Of a DNA stretch of 64,000 nt, positions 30,471-50,070 are shown piece by piece. Within the stretch, counting starts at the first letter, position 1. Each line of letters begins with the position of its first letter. A program made the translations under genes and the position numbers. A model generated the notes under the pieces. That model saw nothing but the letters and a program-made list of their open reading frames with translations. It made no database searches and was not told the DNA's origin. Source of the DNA: Mugil cephalus (taxonomy: Eukaryota > Chordata > Actinopteri > Mugiliformes > Mugilidae); contig NC_061789.1 of NCBI RefSeq assembly GCF_022458985.1, forward strand, positions 11,228,357 through 11,292,356, read 5' to 3'.

Positions 30471-32390
30471 ATGTCTGCAGCTAAAGGCGCAGCCATCGGC
30501 ATCGACCTGGGCACCACCTACTCCTGTGTGGGGGTTTTCCAGCACGGAAAAGTAGAAATCATCGCCAACGACCAGGGCAACAGGACCACCCCCAGCTATG
30601 TGGCCTTCACTGACACCGAGAGGCTGATTGGAGATGCAGCCAAGAACCAGGTGGCCCTGAACCCCAGCAACACTGTGTTTGATGCCAAGAGACTGATCGG
30701 AAGAAAGTTTGATGATTCAGTGGTGCAGGCTGACATGAAGCACTGGCCCTTCAAGGTGGTTTCAGATGGAGGGAAGCCCAAGATCCAGGTGGAGTACAAA
30801 GGAGAGAACAAAGCCTTCTACCCTGAGGAGATCTCCTCCATGGTCCTGGTGAAGATGAAGGAGATCGCTGAGGCCTACCTCGGTCACAAGGTGTCCAACG
30901 CAGTCATCACAGTCCCAGCGTACTTCAACGACTCCCAGAGACAGGCCACTAAAGACGCAGGTGTCATCGCAGGACTCAACGTCCTGAGGATCATCAACGA
31001 GCCCACGGCGGCCGCCATCGCGTACGGTCTGGACAAAGGCAAGTCAGCAGAGAGAAACGTCCTGATCTTTGACCTGGGAGGGGGCACCTTCGACGTGTCC
31101 ATCCTGACAATCGAAGACGGCATCTTTGAGGTGAAGGCCACAGCTGGAGACACTCACCTGGGCGGAGAGGACTTTGACAACCGCATGGTCAACCACTTTG
31201 TGGAGGAGTTCAAGAGGAAACACAAGAAGGACATCAGCCAGAACAAGAGGGCCCTGAGGAGGCTGCGCACAGCTTGTGAGAGGGCCAAGAGGACCCTGTC
31301 CTCCAGCTCCCAGGCCAGCATCGAGATCGACTCCCTGTTTGAGGGTGTGGACTTCTACACCTCCATCACCAGGGCTCGCTTTGAGGAGCTGTGCTCTGAT
31401 CTGTTCAGGGGTACACTGGAGCCGGTGGAGAAAGCCCTGAGGGACGCCAAAATGGACAAGGGGCAGATCCACGACGTGGTCCTGGTGGGAGGCTCAACCC
31501 GAATCCCCAAAGTCCAGAAACTCCTGCAGGACTTCTTCAACGGCCGGGAGCTGAACAAGAGCATCAACCCAGACGAGGCGGTGGCTTATGGTGCTGCCGT
31601 CCAGGCCGCCATCCTCACAGGTGACACCTCGGGCAACGTTCAGGACCTGCTGCTGCTGGACGTGGCCCCTCTGTCCCTGGGTATCGAGACGGCCGGAGGA
31701 GTCATGACGTCCCTGATCAAACGCAACACCACCATCCCCACTAAACAAACCCAGACCTTCAGCACCTACTCTGACAACCAGCCTGGGGTCCTGATCCAGG
31801 TCTATGAGGGTGAGAGAGCCATGACCAAGGACAACAACCTGCTGGGCAAGTTTGAGCTGACAGGAATCCCACCAGCCCCACGAGGGGTCCCGCAGATCGA
31901 GGTCACCTTCGACATCGACGCCAACGGCATCCTGAACGTGTCTGCGGTGGACAAAAGCACCGGCAAAGAAAACAAGATCACCATCACCAACGACAAGGGC
32001 CGACTGAGCAAAGAAGACATTGAGAAGATGGTGCAGGACGCAGAGAAGTACAAAGCTGAGGACGAGCTTCAGAGGGACAAAATCGCTGCCAAGAACTCCC
32101 TGGAGTCCTACGCCTTCAACATGAAGAGCAGTGTGCAGGATGAGAACCTGAAGGGCAAAATCAGTGAGGAGGACAAGAAGAAGCTGATTGAGAAGTGTGA
32201 CGAGACCATCAGCTGGCTGGAGAACAACCAGCTGGCTGATAAAGAGGAGTACCAACACAAGCAGAAAGAGCTGGAGAATATGTGCAACCCCATCATCAGC
32301 AAGTTGTACCAGGGAGGGATGCCTGCAAGTAGCTGTAGAGAGCAGGCACGAGCCGGCTCCCAGGGTCCAACTATTGAGGAGGTCGACTAA
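30471..32390 (+). CDS. hsp70: Heat-shock protein 70, inducible cytosolic type
   Basis: ATP-dependent chaperone of cytosol and nucleus. Single uninterrupted exon of 639 residues, the usual fish length. The ATG at 30471 is preferred because it gives the conserved [19 protein letters not shown]; two upstream in-frame codons lack an ATG. Nucleotide-binding domain about 1-382 with [28 protein letters not shown] and [14 protein letters not shown]. Substrate-binding domain about 395-505, then helical lid. The end PTIEEVD is the cytosolic EEVD motif that binds TPR co-chaperones such as CHIP. The lid tail ([13 protein letters not shown]) is Gly-poor relative to HSC70. Promoter shows many heat-shock elements. 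No lesions. A long reading frame on the opposite strand is a side effect of codon usage. Confidence 0.97.
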   Translation: MSAAKGAAIGIDLGTTYSCVGVFQHGKVEIIANDQGNRTTPSYVAFTDTERLIGDAAKNQVALNPSNTVFDAKRLIGRKFDDSVVQADMKHWPFKVVSDGGKPKIQVEYKGENKAFYPEEISSMVLVKMKEIAEAYLGHKVSNAVITVPAYFNDSQRQATKDAGVIAGLNVLRIINEPTAAAIAYGLDKGKSAERNVLIFDLGGGTFDVSILTIEDGIFEVKATAGDTHLGGEDFDNRMVNHFVEEFKRKHKKDISQNKRALRRLRTACERAKRTLSSSSQASIEIDSLFEGVDFYTSITRARFEELCSDLFRGTLEPVEKALRDAKMDKGQIHDVVLVGGSTRIPKVQKLLQDFFNGRELNKSINPDEAVAYGAAVQAAILTGDTSGNVQDLLLLDVAPLSLGIETAGGVMTSLIKRNTTIPTKQTQTFSTYSDNQPGVLIQVYEGERAMTKDNNLLGKFELTGIPPAPRGVPQIEVTFDIDANGILNVSAVDKSTGKENKITITNDKGRLSKEDIEKMVQDAEKYKAEDELQRDKIAAKNSLESYAFNMKSSVQDENLKGKISEEDKKKLIEKCDETISWLENNQLADKEEYQHKQKELENMCNPIISKLYQGGMPASSCREQARAGSQGPTIEEVD

Positions 32391-32580
32391 AGTGGTCTAA
32401 ATGTGGACTTTGTGATCACTGGGACTGTTTAACATTCAACAACTTTGTACTTAATTTCGTATATTCATGAGATGTGAGATGAAGAATGGTTGAGACTTTA
32501 CTTGTCTGTGTGTTTTACATTGTTGCATTGCTGGACCTTGCAATAAAAATGGTTAATTATTTGTATCTTTGTAAGTTATT
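32391..32580 (+). other. hsp70 3'UTR
   Basis: A 3'UTR of about 150 nt ends at an AATAAA hexamer at about 32541 ('ttgcaataaaaatgg'). Confidence 0.6.
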
Positions 32581-33321
32581 TCAAGTTCATATCAGTGCAT
32601 TTTTAAACACTGACTCATCAGACAGTAGAACCAGAATTTTATAATACTGTGTTTTTGAAACCGACTCTGAAAACCCCTGAATTCTCTCATGTTGACGCAT
32701 CTTTTTAAAGCAGTGCAGTGTGCAGAATTACCACTAGATGTCAGGATTTAACTGTTTTTGGAGACTGTCACACTTTGTCAGAAAATATACACATTTTAAA
32801 ATAAATCATATCAGAAACTAACTAAAAGCATCTTTTTGTTGTTGTTGTATTTAATAAGTGTCTTGGAACAAACATGACTAAAGAGCAGAGGATAAGAAAT
32901 GCAGCAAACAGAAATCAAATGTGTAGTTACATAGCAGCATAATTGATGTTGTGGAGGAAGTATTTTCATAGAATTTAAATCATTTCATCGAGGAATGCAA
33001 CTCAGTAGTCTGACGTAGGCTTCACGTGGTATATTATAAATAGCGTAATCAATGTGTAACCTCCATTCATCTTATGAAATAGCCTATAAAATAATATGTG
33101 AAATGTGGTTTAAAGAAGTTGTAAAAGTAGAATTTTATATGATTCTGATTATTATCATGATGGATAATGTTTGTATAATTCGTTAAGGACTAAATGTCAT
33201 TAAAGGGATAACGTCTCATTATGTCATCAGATACGCAGTCTTGTATCAAGCATCATTAAATGAAGCCTCCCAGCGTTTGTACCAGATTATTAATATTATG
33301 TAGGTCGGTTTATTTATACCA
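32581..33321. other. intergenic, hsp70 to taok2
   Basis: AT-rich sequence with no recognised gene or repeat. Confidence 0.6.
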
Positions 33322-33987
33322 CAGGTGTCAAACATACGGCCTGTGGGCCAAAAGCGGCTCACCAGAGGGTCTAATCTGGCCCGCACCATGAATTCGCAGA
33401 AGTGCGGAAATTACATAGATGACTGCAGTTTTTTTTTCAGTGAAAATAACAGCCAGCCCTAATTTGTCCATTGTTTTAGTCAAAGTAGTGGACAGAACAC
33501 AACACTGGGACCCAGGACTAAACAGCAAACAGCAATGTGACTTATTACTTATTTTTCTTTTGAAATTTCTTTTTTAAGGATATTTTATTGAATGTAAACA
33601 TGCTCCTAATTTACTTTTACTTTTTTTTTTTTTTTTTAATAAATCTCAAGTTGCTGTTGATTATAGGTTTCATGCTAACTGAAACCTTTTATTTATAATT
33701 TAAATGATTTATTGTCCGAGTTTTTATCTGAAAATTCTGGTTCAGCCTTTTGAAATATTTCTGGATTTTCGTTGACTTCAACTTTAAACTGAATATCTAC
33801 AATTTTCAAACTGATTAATTAATCAAGAAAGATACATTTAGATTAGTCAACGATGTAAATAATTGCTAATTACAGCTGTTATTGGGAAAATTTATTAAAA
33901 TATACTATTTAACTTACTGGTCCGAGCCGCTTTTGATCAAGTTGGGACATTTTAGTTTGGCCCCCGAAACTAAAATGATTTCGACCC
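33322..33987. mobile_element. hAT-like miniature element (GTGTCAAAC ends), largest copy
   Basis: Left end CAGGTGTCAAACATACGGCC; right end near 'actaaaatgatttcgacc', an eroded inverted version. About 665 bp, with a T-run at 33622-33639. Abuts the taok2 CpG-rich first exon. Confidence 0.5.
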
Positions 33988-34544
33988 TTTTATTTGTCAA
34001 GTTGAAACCTCACCGGAAAGGGAGACGTCGCCGTCTCCGGTCTCCGCTTGAGTCCCGCCCCGGCCGCCTGTGCCATCTTGTCTTTAGCAGGAACAAAAAC
34101 GGAGCAAGAAACAAGTCCCGTCTAAGGATGGAGCACAGATTTTAAGACGAGTTTACGCGTTTAATTTCGGGAAGGGTCAGTGCTCGGAGGTGCAGCTCCA
34201 GGGAGAAACAACAGCAGCAGCAGCCGCCCCACCCCGTAGTAGCACCACAGCTAATGTCAGCGTTAGCTCACAGGCTATCGAAGCTAAGCTAGACAATTAG
34301 CCGAGTAACGTTCGCTTAAAGTTCACATTTAAGCCTCCTAAGCTAGGGGGAGTAAACTGAAAAAGGCGAATTTTATTCACAGTGTTTCCGCAGTCAGGAG
34401 GGAGTTGGGTGGAAATGGGCCAGGTGTCGTGTTGATTATCCGCGGAGACGAACCCGAAACCCGGGATATGAGGATTGAGGCTCGCCGCTAGCTCCGCTGC
34501 TAACAGTTGTTTTTCGTTCCGGAGGGGAACCACAATAAGCCGCG
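33988..34544 (+). promoter_or_regulatory. taok2 CpG-rich promoter and noncoding first exon
   Basis: The base composition changes sharply here to GC- and CpG-rich, with a GCCATCTTG (YY1-like) motif at about 34072 and 'gcagcagcagccgcccc' nearby. A strong donor CGCG|GTAAGT ends an exon at 34544. The next acceptor (CTTCCAG at 39279) precedes the coding start by 9 nt, so a 4.7-kb leader intron is inferred. Transcript start is unknown. Confidence 0.5.
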
Positions 34545-37500
34545 GTAAGTGAGACTACATCTGGTCCAGGGGGGGTTCAAACTTGAATCCGGGGACGGTG
34601 GATTGTTGATGCCTTGAATAAAAATGAGAAATGATGCTAAAATGCTGCGGCTAGCCGCTAGCGTGTAGCTCGATTGCGAGGAATTGTTGTTTTTTTATGC
34701 ATTAGCTGACGACCCGACCGCACAATTAAGACTCGGTATTGAGCGAGAGTTTGTCTGAAACCGTTATCATGTAGGATTTTCATTTCACTGTTAATCGCTT
34801 TAGTGAAGGCATAGTAAAGGTAACATTAGCCACTGTAGCTTTATGTTGGTTTATCGGCTTCTGAGATTTTCTCAAAGTGAAAGGACTTGTTTATCGGATG
34901 GATGATGATCAGGAATCAAGAATCAACCAAGAGTCTTTAGATTAGATTTAAGTTTACTGACATTACAAATGTATAGGCACAGAGCAATTTAGCATCTAAG
35001 TTTAACATCGAACCACGAGTGCAATAAGCATTAAGTGCATGTGCCATAAATGGTGTGGTGTTTGGTACAGGTTGTTTTTATAGCATATGGACAATGTTTC
35101 CAGATGGAAGCCTGTGCACAGGTGAGACCATAGGTACAGATGAGTAAGCAAGATATACACAGTGATGGGTTGAAGGTGCTGTGATCATATCATACAGATG
35201 GATGTGTGGACTGTCAACAGGAACTATACCATAATATTGTCGTAATCAAAACACAATGAAATACACAGACATTTAAATAAAACACTTAAGGAAAATACCA
35301 TTAGGATGTCAACATGAGGATTGAATCGTTTAGTAAAGGTTGATTAAGGTAAATTTTCAGTTTGGAGGTATTTATATCAGGGGTGAGTTGAGTTGTCCAT
35401 TTATTATTGATGGTTCTTGTGCTTATGTAAACCTGAAATCAAAGCCACACGTCCTTAATCCATCCCATATAACTTTGAATCTTTGTCTTTCTAAAGAGAA
35501 ACACATTCAGCTGTCATTTTGTAGTGTTCAGTTACATTTCTCATGTATTGGCTGCTGTGCACATTTCTTTATGAAACAAAGTTTGGCCCACACACCTCCA
35601 TTGCCTGCGAGCCGGGCCACTTGTTCTTTCCTACAAGAAATAAACCTAAATTTAGTTTTTGTAGGCGTTGGTTATTAGTCGTAATAAGTGCTTCTTTTAT
35701 TCCAAACTCTTCGCAGACCAGTGCTGAATTCAGACATGTGATTATGGTCGCTCCGCGCCACCGACAAAACAGATTTCTTGTCTTGTTTGTTTTCTGTTGT
35801 TTAGTCCTAAAAGCTGCCTCCGAGATATAACTTGACCGAACATGCGCAAGTTGCCACATGGAAACATGCTTACGTGTTGTTGCGTGCGGCGGCTTGTGAC
35901 AACAAAAATCCGTTCCTTGGAAAGTGACAAAAATAGACTCGCGTCTCAGAAATTCTGAATGATTTGGTGGTTTTTTTTTTTTTTTTTTTGGATGTCGGCG
36001 TGATGCTGAGCAGTCTAAAAATGGTGGAGAAATCCTAGCGGACTTCTTTTTAACACGCAGACATACACGCCGCTGCGTGAGCTTAGGTTTTCATAAAATT
36101 TTCACTTTGTCATGAATACAACAATGGTCTTATGCAAGTGAGTTAACGTGACCCCGTTTGAACGCTGCAGCTACAATGATTCTGTTCTACCTTTTTGTTT
36201 TGAACATTTGATGAGAATGTTTTTTTTTGATTGTATAAGGGAAAGAGCTGCATAATATCTATAAAATATGCTTAAAGATTTTGACCTACATAATTCATTG
36301 TAGCATTTTTTAAACGCAAAACAAATACGTGATATCTTGCAAATTTAAAATGTGTCACTCAGGGACCGTTGTGCATTTGTTCTGGTCCGCAGAGACTCCT
36401 TTTAGTTGACGTCTTACATTTGAATATCAATAACAGAGAAGATACCCCGGGTGTTGAAGAGTGATAGAAAATGTAAAGAGGGGGATTGGCATGATAAAGG
36501 ATCAGAAGAATCTGTCACATGTAAAGGTTTTAGGCAAATTAGGATGCTCCCGATTCCCATTTTTCAGATCGGTTGTTTTTAATCCTGACTGCAGACGGCG
36601 GCTGCACTCGTTTGCGTCCTCGCCTCGGAACGAGCACCATCGGGCCACAGAGCGCCACATAATGTATAATTGGAAATTGGTTCACTGCGTTTTGAAGAAA
36701 TGTTGGGTCAAGGGGGGCGGGAGGGTGGGAATCCGTCTCCTCGTCTAGCACAGATCCGCTCGTGCGTTTCACGCGGCGGTGCTTTAAAAGGAACGAACCT
36801 CGCAGCGCCGCATTGAGCGGACACCTCGGGGCTGCGCGCCCAGGCTTTCACCGGCTCACAGAGGCTCGGTTTATGCTGCCGACTCTCCTCGGGGCTCCGG
36901 CTCACAATCAAAAGGATCAGCGGCTACATTAACCCCATTACAGAACGACGTTGCGTTTGTCAATAACCACGGCTCAGTGCGCAGGCCGAGATCCCGTTCA
37001 GTGCGCTGATTTAGTCCGATTCGTGTTGAAGCTCAACCTGGCTCTTATTTGGGTTTTCGTGGATTTATTTAAATGAGTCTGTGATTTGGGTTTGATCTGT
37101 TACGGTGAAGTGCCATCAGCTGCTCTCTGATTTTTTCGGTTGCAGCAGTCAAACCACTGTGAAGCGTGTCGTTTTTTATTCATTTATGAACAGGTCGTCA
37201 CCGTTTTATTTATCACGCCACGATTCAGAGCTGCAGCGCTGATGAGATGTTGGTTAATTTTTAATTAGGTTCTTTTTCAAGCAACAGTGGAATATTTGGG
37301 AATTATCAATATTGAAAGTGACTGAATGGGACCAAGCAAATCCAGTGGTTGAATCTGGCTGTAGAAAAGTTAATTAATTAAAAATGGACGTTTATTATTT
37401 TATTGATGTACAGAACAGATGATTGTACTGTTTGCTGTTAAGTTTCTGCACAGATCACACCATGACAGTGTCCCTCCTGAAGTGGTCCTGTGGTATTTTA

Positions 37501-39279
37501 TCGACCACAGCGCAGCCTTTATATTCTCTCCGGTCTCATGACAACCTCCACGCTTCAGACTGTAAAAGGAAGACGAACCGATCTTCTTCGCTCTGAAATC
37601 ATCTGCTGCGCCCCCTGTTCTTTAAACCGACGCCGACCAGAGCAAAGATGAGCAGTTCTTTAGGGACGTGGCCTTGAGCTTTCTGTCAGTAGAAACTGAA
37701 CATGCATAAATCTGGTAATAGTAGAACGTGGAGCAGAGATAATTAACTGGTTGATCGGTGAGAATAATCAGCAACAATACGACTCTTGAACAACTTTTTA
37801 AAGCTGGTTCCAGATTTTCAAAAGGCTTCTTTGTGTTCTGTGTTAAACTAAGTCCTTATAATTTACTTCCTGTAGGATTACAATTATATCTTTTATGTCT
37901 GTTTGATATTTAAAATAATGCAGGATGTGATTAGCTGATTAAATTAAAAATGGCTGTTGGTTGCAGCTGCACACGCTGTCACTCTCCTTCTGTGTGTTGT
38001 TCCTGTACAACAATTGGCTTTTCACACAGTTAAACGTCCGCACTTTCCCCGTAACTGTCTTCATGCTTCAACTTGTCAGCTGGTTACTGTCCCAGATCAG
38101 ATCAATGGTGCGAGATAGTGCTGTTGTTTTTCCTCTGCAGAGGTGCAGATTTCTCGTTAACAGTTGTACCAGAAGCAGTCGCTCGTGGCGTTCCCGCAAT
38201 GTTACGCAGTTTTTTGAGGCATAAACCGTCGATTGGGAATATTAGGGAAGCCGATAAAAGCCTCTGTTTTGCTACAACTGAGGGATTTTGCAAATGGGTC
38301 ACTTTCCAAGTGTACAAGAGTGCATTTTCCAGCATGTTTAACACATTAATTAGATGGTTTCTGCACAGCTGAAGTGGAAAACAGACGGTTCTCGTCCTTC
38401 AAAGAAATGTGGGCACCCAGTCCGCGATCCAAATATAAACTAAAAGGTTGACCACCTCCAGGATGGTGTAAAACGCCAGATTTGAATCTGCTATGACTCC
38501 AAATGTGATTGCCAGGTCTTGCACTGCATCAGTGGCAATGACTAATGTTTTTAATGGTGCACTTCAGTTGTCTGTCGGCGCATTAGACGGCCGCTTTCAA
38601 AGATGAGGACATTCAATTAAAGTGTCGAAGACTCTCCAGAGTCTGTGTTGACGTCTAAAACCACAACTGAAGAAGCCGTCAGTCAGCACGTTTACATGCA
38701 TGTGAAAAAAAAACAAATGATTGCCTTAATCCGACTTTAACTGGACAACTTAAGCGCATGTAAAACGTGTTACTCTGACTAATATTGGAGTTCTCCTCAT
38801 AAAACACACAGATTATGTGATTGGAAATTGATTTTTACTGGCAGGTGAAAAAAAAAACACCCAAGAAAGCCTTTCGCAGAAGAAGAAGGTAAACAGAGCT
38901 GATAGAAGAACCACCCGAGGGATAGAACGCATCGTATCTGCGCCATAAGTAGCGTGTACATTATGTATGAGATTAAAAAAAGCTGCACTATTATCCATCT
39001 TGTTGTTTGAAATGCCGGCCTGCTGCATGAATGACTCCATTGGTAATACGTCAACCGGAAAGGGGGCCGTATTAACCTACTCGAAAGACACATATCGCCA
39101 CCTAGTGTGAAGGAGGAGGAAATGTTTCCGATCAGTTATTTGATTTTCTCCGTTGCACGTAAACTGGAACAAGGATCGTTTCAGAAAGTCGAATTTTGAG
39201 CACAGCTCAAAATTAAGCTGTTTATGTATCTCCAACCCGAGTCTCCCAGGACTCACTTGTGCTCTTCCCTGTCTTCCAG
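34545..39279 (+). other. taok2 leader intron
   Basis: Long intron without recognised genes. It holds a dispersed repeat at about 34925-35330 ('gattagatttaagtttac ... agtgcaataagcattaagtgcat ... acagtgatgggttg', a common fish type) and a short MITE-like stretch near 38684-38780 ('gcacgtttacatgcatgtg' against 'gcgcatgtaaaacgtgttac'). A T-run lies at 35968-35989. Confidence 0.5.
34925..35330. repeat. dispersed fish repeat in taok2 intron
   Basis: Sequence from 'gattagatttaagtttactgacat' through 'tgcaataagcattaagtgcat', 'gtttccagatggaagcc' and 'gatatacacagtgatggg' follows the order of a widespread teleost dispersed repeat as I remember it. Class unknown. Confidence 0.45.
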
Positions 39280-39288
39280 GCCCTGGCC

Positions 39289-47806
<8,518 letters not shown>

Positions 47807-48485
47807 AAGGCGGAGATCCCTCCTGTGACCCTCGGCCCCCGCCCCTCTGAGGAAAGGGCAGTTTGAGCCAAAAGCGGAAGCAGAGCGATGCCCGTTTCCC
47901 CAGAGAGTTAGTTTTTAAGTTTTAGAAGATTTTGAGAGTCTTCTCGGAGCAGCGGCAAATAATTTGATCCTTTAAAAAAAACAAAAACAACCTGATTTTA
48001 AGATCTCCTTTCTGTGCAGGGGTGTAACGCTGCACCGACAAGAAAGAGAGGTTCCCTTTTAGTCTTTTAGTCACTACAGGGCTGTTTTAAGTTTTAAACC
48101 CCGAGTCACACAGGAGCAGCGATACAATCCGAGAGAAGGAGCCGATTAATAAAACGTCCACAAATGAGCCGTGTGTTGCAAAACAAACGAGTCGAACCAT
48201 CATTTCACATCCAAAAAAACAAAAAGCCATTTGTTTGTTTTGTAACACGCTGAACGCATTGCACAGTATTGATGGTTTAAACCGAGTCACTTGTTGAGGT
48301 TCAGGTGTTCAGAGTCGCAGCAGGTTTTTTTTTTTTTTTTTTTTTTTTCTTAGTTTGTATCGAACTGAGCAACGAGCGACAGTTGTGGAGCTTCCACTCG
48401 CGGTGCTTTAAAAACCACTGTAACTATGTAAATAATGGTAAATTGTAAACCCAGTTTTTGATTTGTAAGTGTTTCATACGTTCAG

Positions 48486-48540
48486 CGGGGGCGGGGGGGT
48501 TCAGGAGGTGGGGTAGGGTGGGGTTGGGGGGGTGGGGGGG
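48486..48540 (+). repeat. G-rich tract, potential quadruplex
   Basis: Repeated runs of four to seven G separated by one to five bases occur on the plus strand, so the tract could fold as a G-quadruplex in DNA or in the taok2 3'UTR RNA. Confidence 0.7.
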
Positions 48541-49023
48541 CACACAGGAGTTGACCAAGGGAAGATTTTATTGAAAACACAATTCTTTTGTTGTAGTGAT
48601 AAGTTTCTGTATATGACAATATAAGAACACTGCCATCTTTCTGTTGGGCTGACTCAAGACAACTCTACCACTGCCCTGTGATCTTCTTAAAGGAACAGTC
48701 TCGTCTGTGCCGCCTCAGTAACCGTCAGATTATCAGATGGATCCGTTCGGGTCTCGGGCGCGTTTCAGTACAGACGGGTAGCGCTGACGCTGGAGGCAGA
48801 GGAAGCCGCTCACCTTCCAGTAACACGCTTTAAATGTAACGAATAAATCCCACAATATCCTCATAACACGAGAGTGAAGGTTAATGAGCATCAGCATTTA
48901 CCCCAAACCTCACTGGTAGGAGCTGCTGTACACGTTGACACTGGAGCAATGACTAAATCTAATCCCGACGCTAAATTTAACCCACGTTGGAGCGTGTGAT
49001 TAAAATCTATTTACAATAAAACG

Positions 49024-49462
49024 CTGGCTACGTTTACGTGGACGATGTTTCTTCAATCAGATCAGAGATTCCTCCTTAATTGTTTACTCTGTAATATATG
49101 TTTACATTCCCCAACACATTACTTTTTTTTTTTAACGTGCACAAAATAGACTGGAACGTATATAATAAGTGTCTTTTAACAACATCATCGAATTGATTAA
49201 ACTGCTGAAGACGACCAAGTCTTCAGTGTCCACATGGATTCAGGCTTTGTTCGAACAAACCTGATGTTTACCTCATGTGGGACAAACATGCACAGGAAGA
49301 AATTAGAAAGATTCATTCTAACCAGTGAGAAACATCAGATCTGGTTGGATGGTTATTAGCAGCTAATATTTTCTAAAGGTTTACATCACACTTTGCAACC
49401 GAATTAAAATAACGAATGTCTGTTCTGGGTTGAATACGAGTGTCCGTGTAAACGTAGCCACT
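49024..49462. mobile_element. MITE with GGCTACGTTTAC inverted repeats
   Basis: Left end TGGCTACGTTTACGTGGAC (from about 49024) and right end GTCCGTGTAAACGTAGCCA (to about 49461) are near-perfect inverted repeats of 19 bp around about 440 bp of noncoding DNA. Lies in the inferred taok2 3'UTR. Confidence 0.75.
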
Positions 49463-49659
49463 GCGAAGGACGGTGATAGCATTTTTTTGTCTGCTCATGG
49501 AGTCAAACAATTACTTAATACACTAACATTTGTACCTTATACGTCTGTTAATCCTCTACGGGATTGATGATTAAAAAAAAAACAACTAAACCTAAATTGA
49601 ATCTGCTGGAAAGCGTTTTTTTAATCCTTTATATGCTTTGTCTTTCACACTAGGCTATG

Positions 49660-49718
49660 CTTGGCTAGGCTAGGCTAGGCTAGGCTAGGCTAGGCTAGGC
49701 TAGGCTAGGCTAGGCTAG
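49660..49718. repeat. pentanucleotide (GGCTA) tandem array
   Basis: About 11 perfect GGCTA units lie in a row, followed by 'gctaacccggctaacc'. Simple satellite, probably variable in length. Confidence 0.9.
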
Positions 49719-50070
49719 CTAACCCGGCTAACCTCTGTACTGAACCCAAACACACGACGTCAGTCATCTCACCGCACAGCGCCAAAAACAACAAAATCTA
49801 GCCGGAAGGTTCCTTTAACGAGATGCTGCCACAGAGTGTTTCTGCGTGGGCTGAGCACTAAATCTGTACGTGCGTTTGATGGGGCGTGTATGCGTGTGTG
49901 TGTGTCTGTGTGTGTCTGTATGTGTGTGTGTTCGCGGCGCTGACAGCTTTCCCACACCGATTTCTCCACAGTTCGTCTGCATCTGTAGATAAGATGTACA
50001 TGTGCATTACAAACTAGTACAATTCAGTGCATGGAACTTATGTACAGACAAGCATTTGTATGAATAAACA

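Larger units (their letters stand above)
47807..50070 (+). other. taok2 3'UTR (inferred)
   Basis: Candidate AATAAA signals lie at about 48842, 49015 and 50063. Includes a 23-base T-run at 48327-48349 and a G-rich block at 48486-48540. The true end is not determinable from sequence. Confidence 0.45.

Noticed and set aside
31494-32258. 254-codon antisense frame within hsp70
   Set aside because: Long antisense frames in hsp70 are a known consequence of its codon bias. There is no sign of its own start context, splicing or conserved domain.
49660-49718. Telomere-like repeat
   Set aside because: The unit is GGCTA, not the vertebrate TTAGGG, and the array is short and interstitial.
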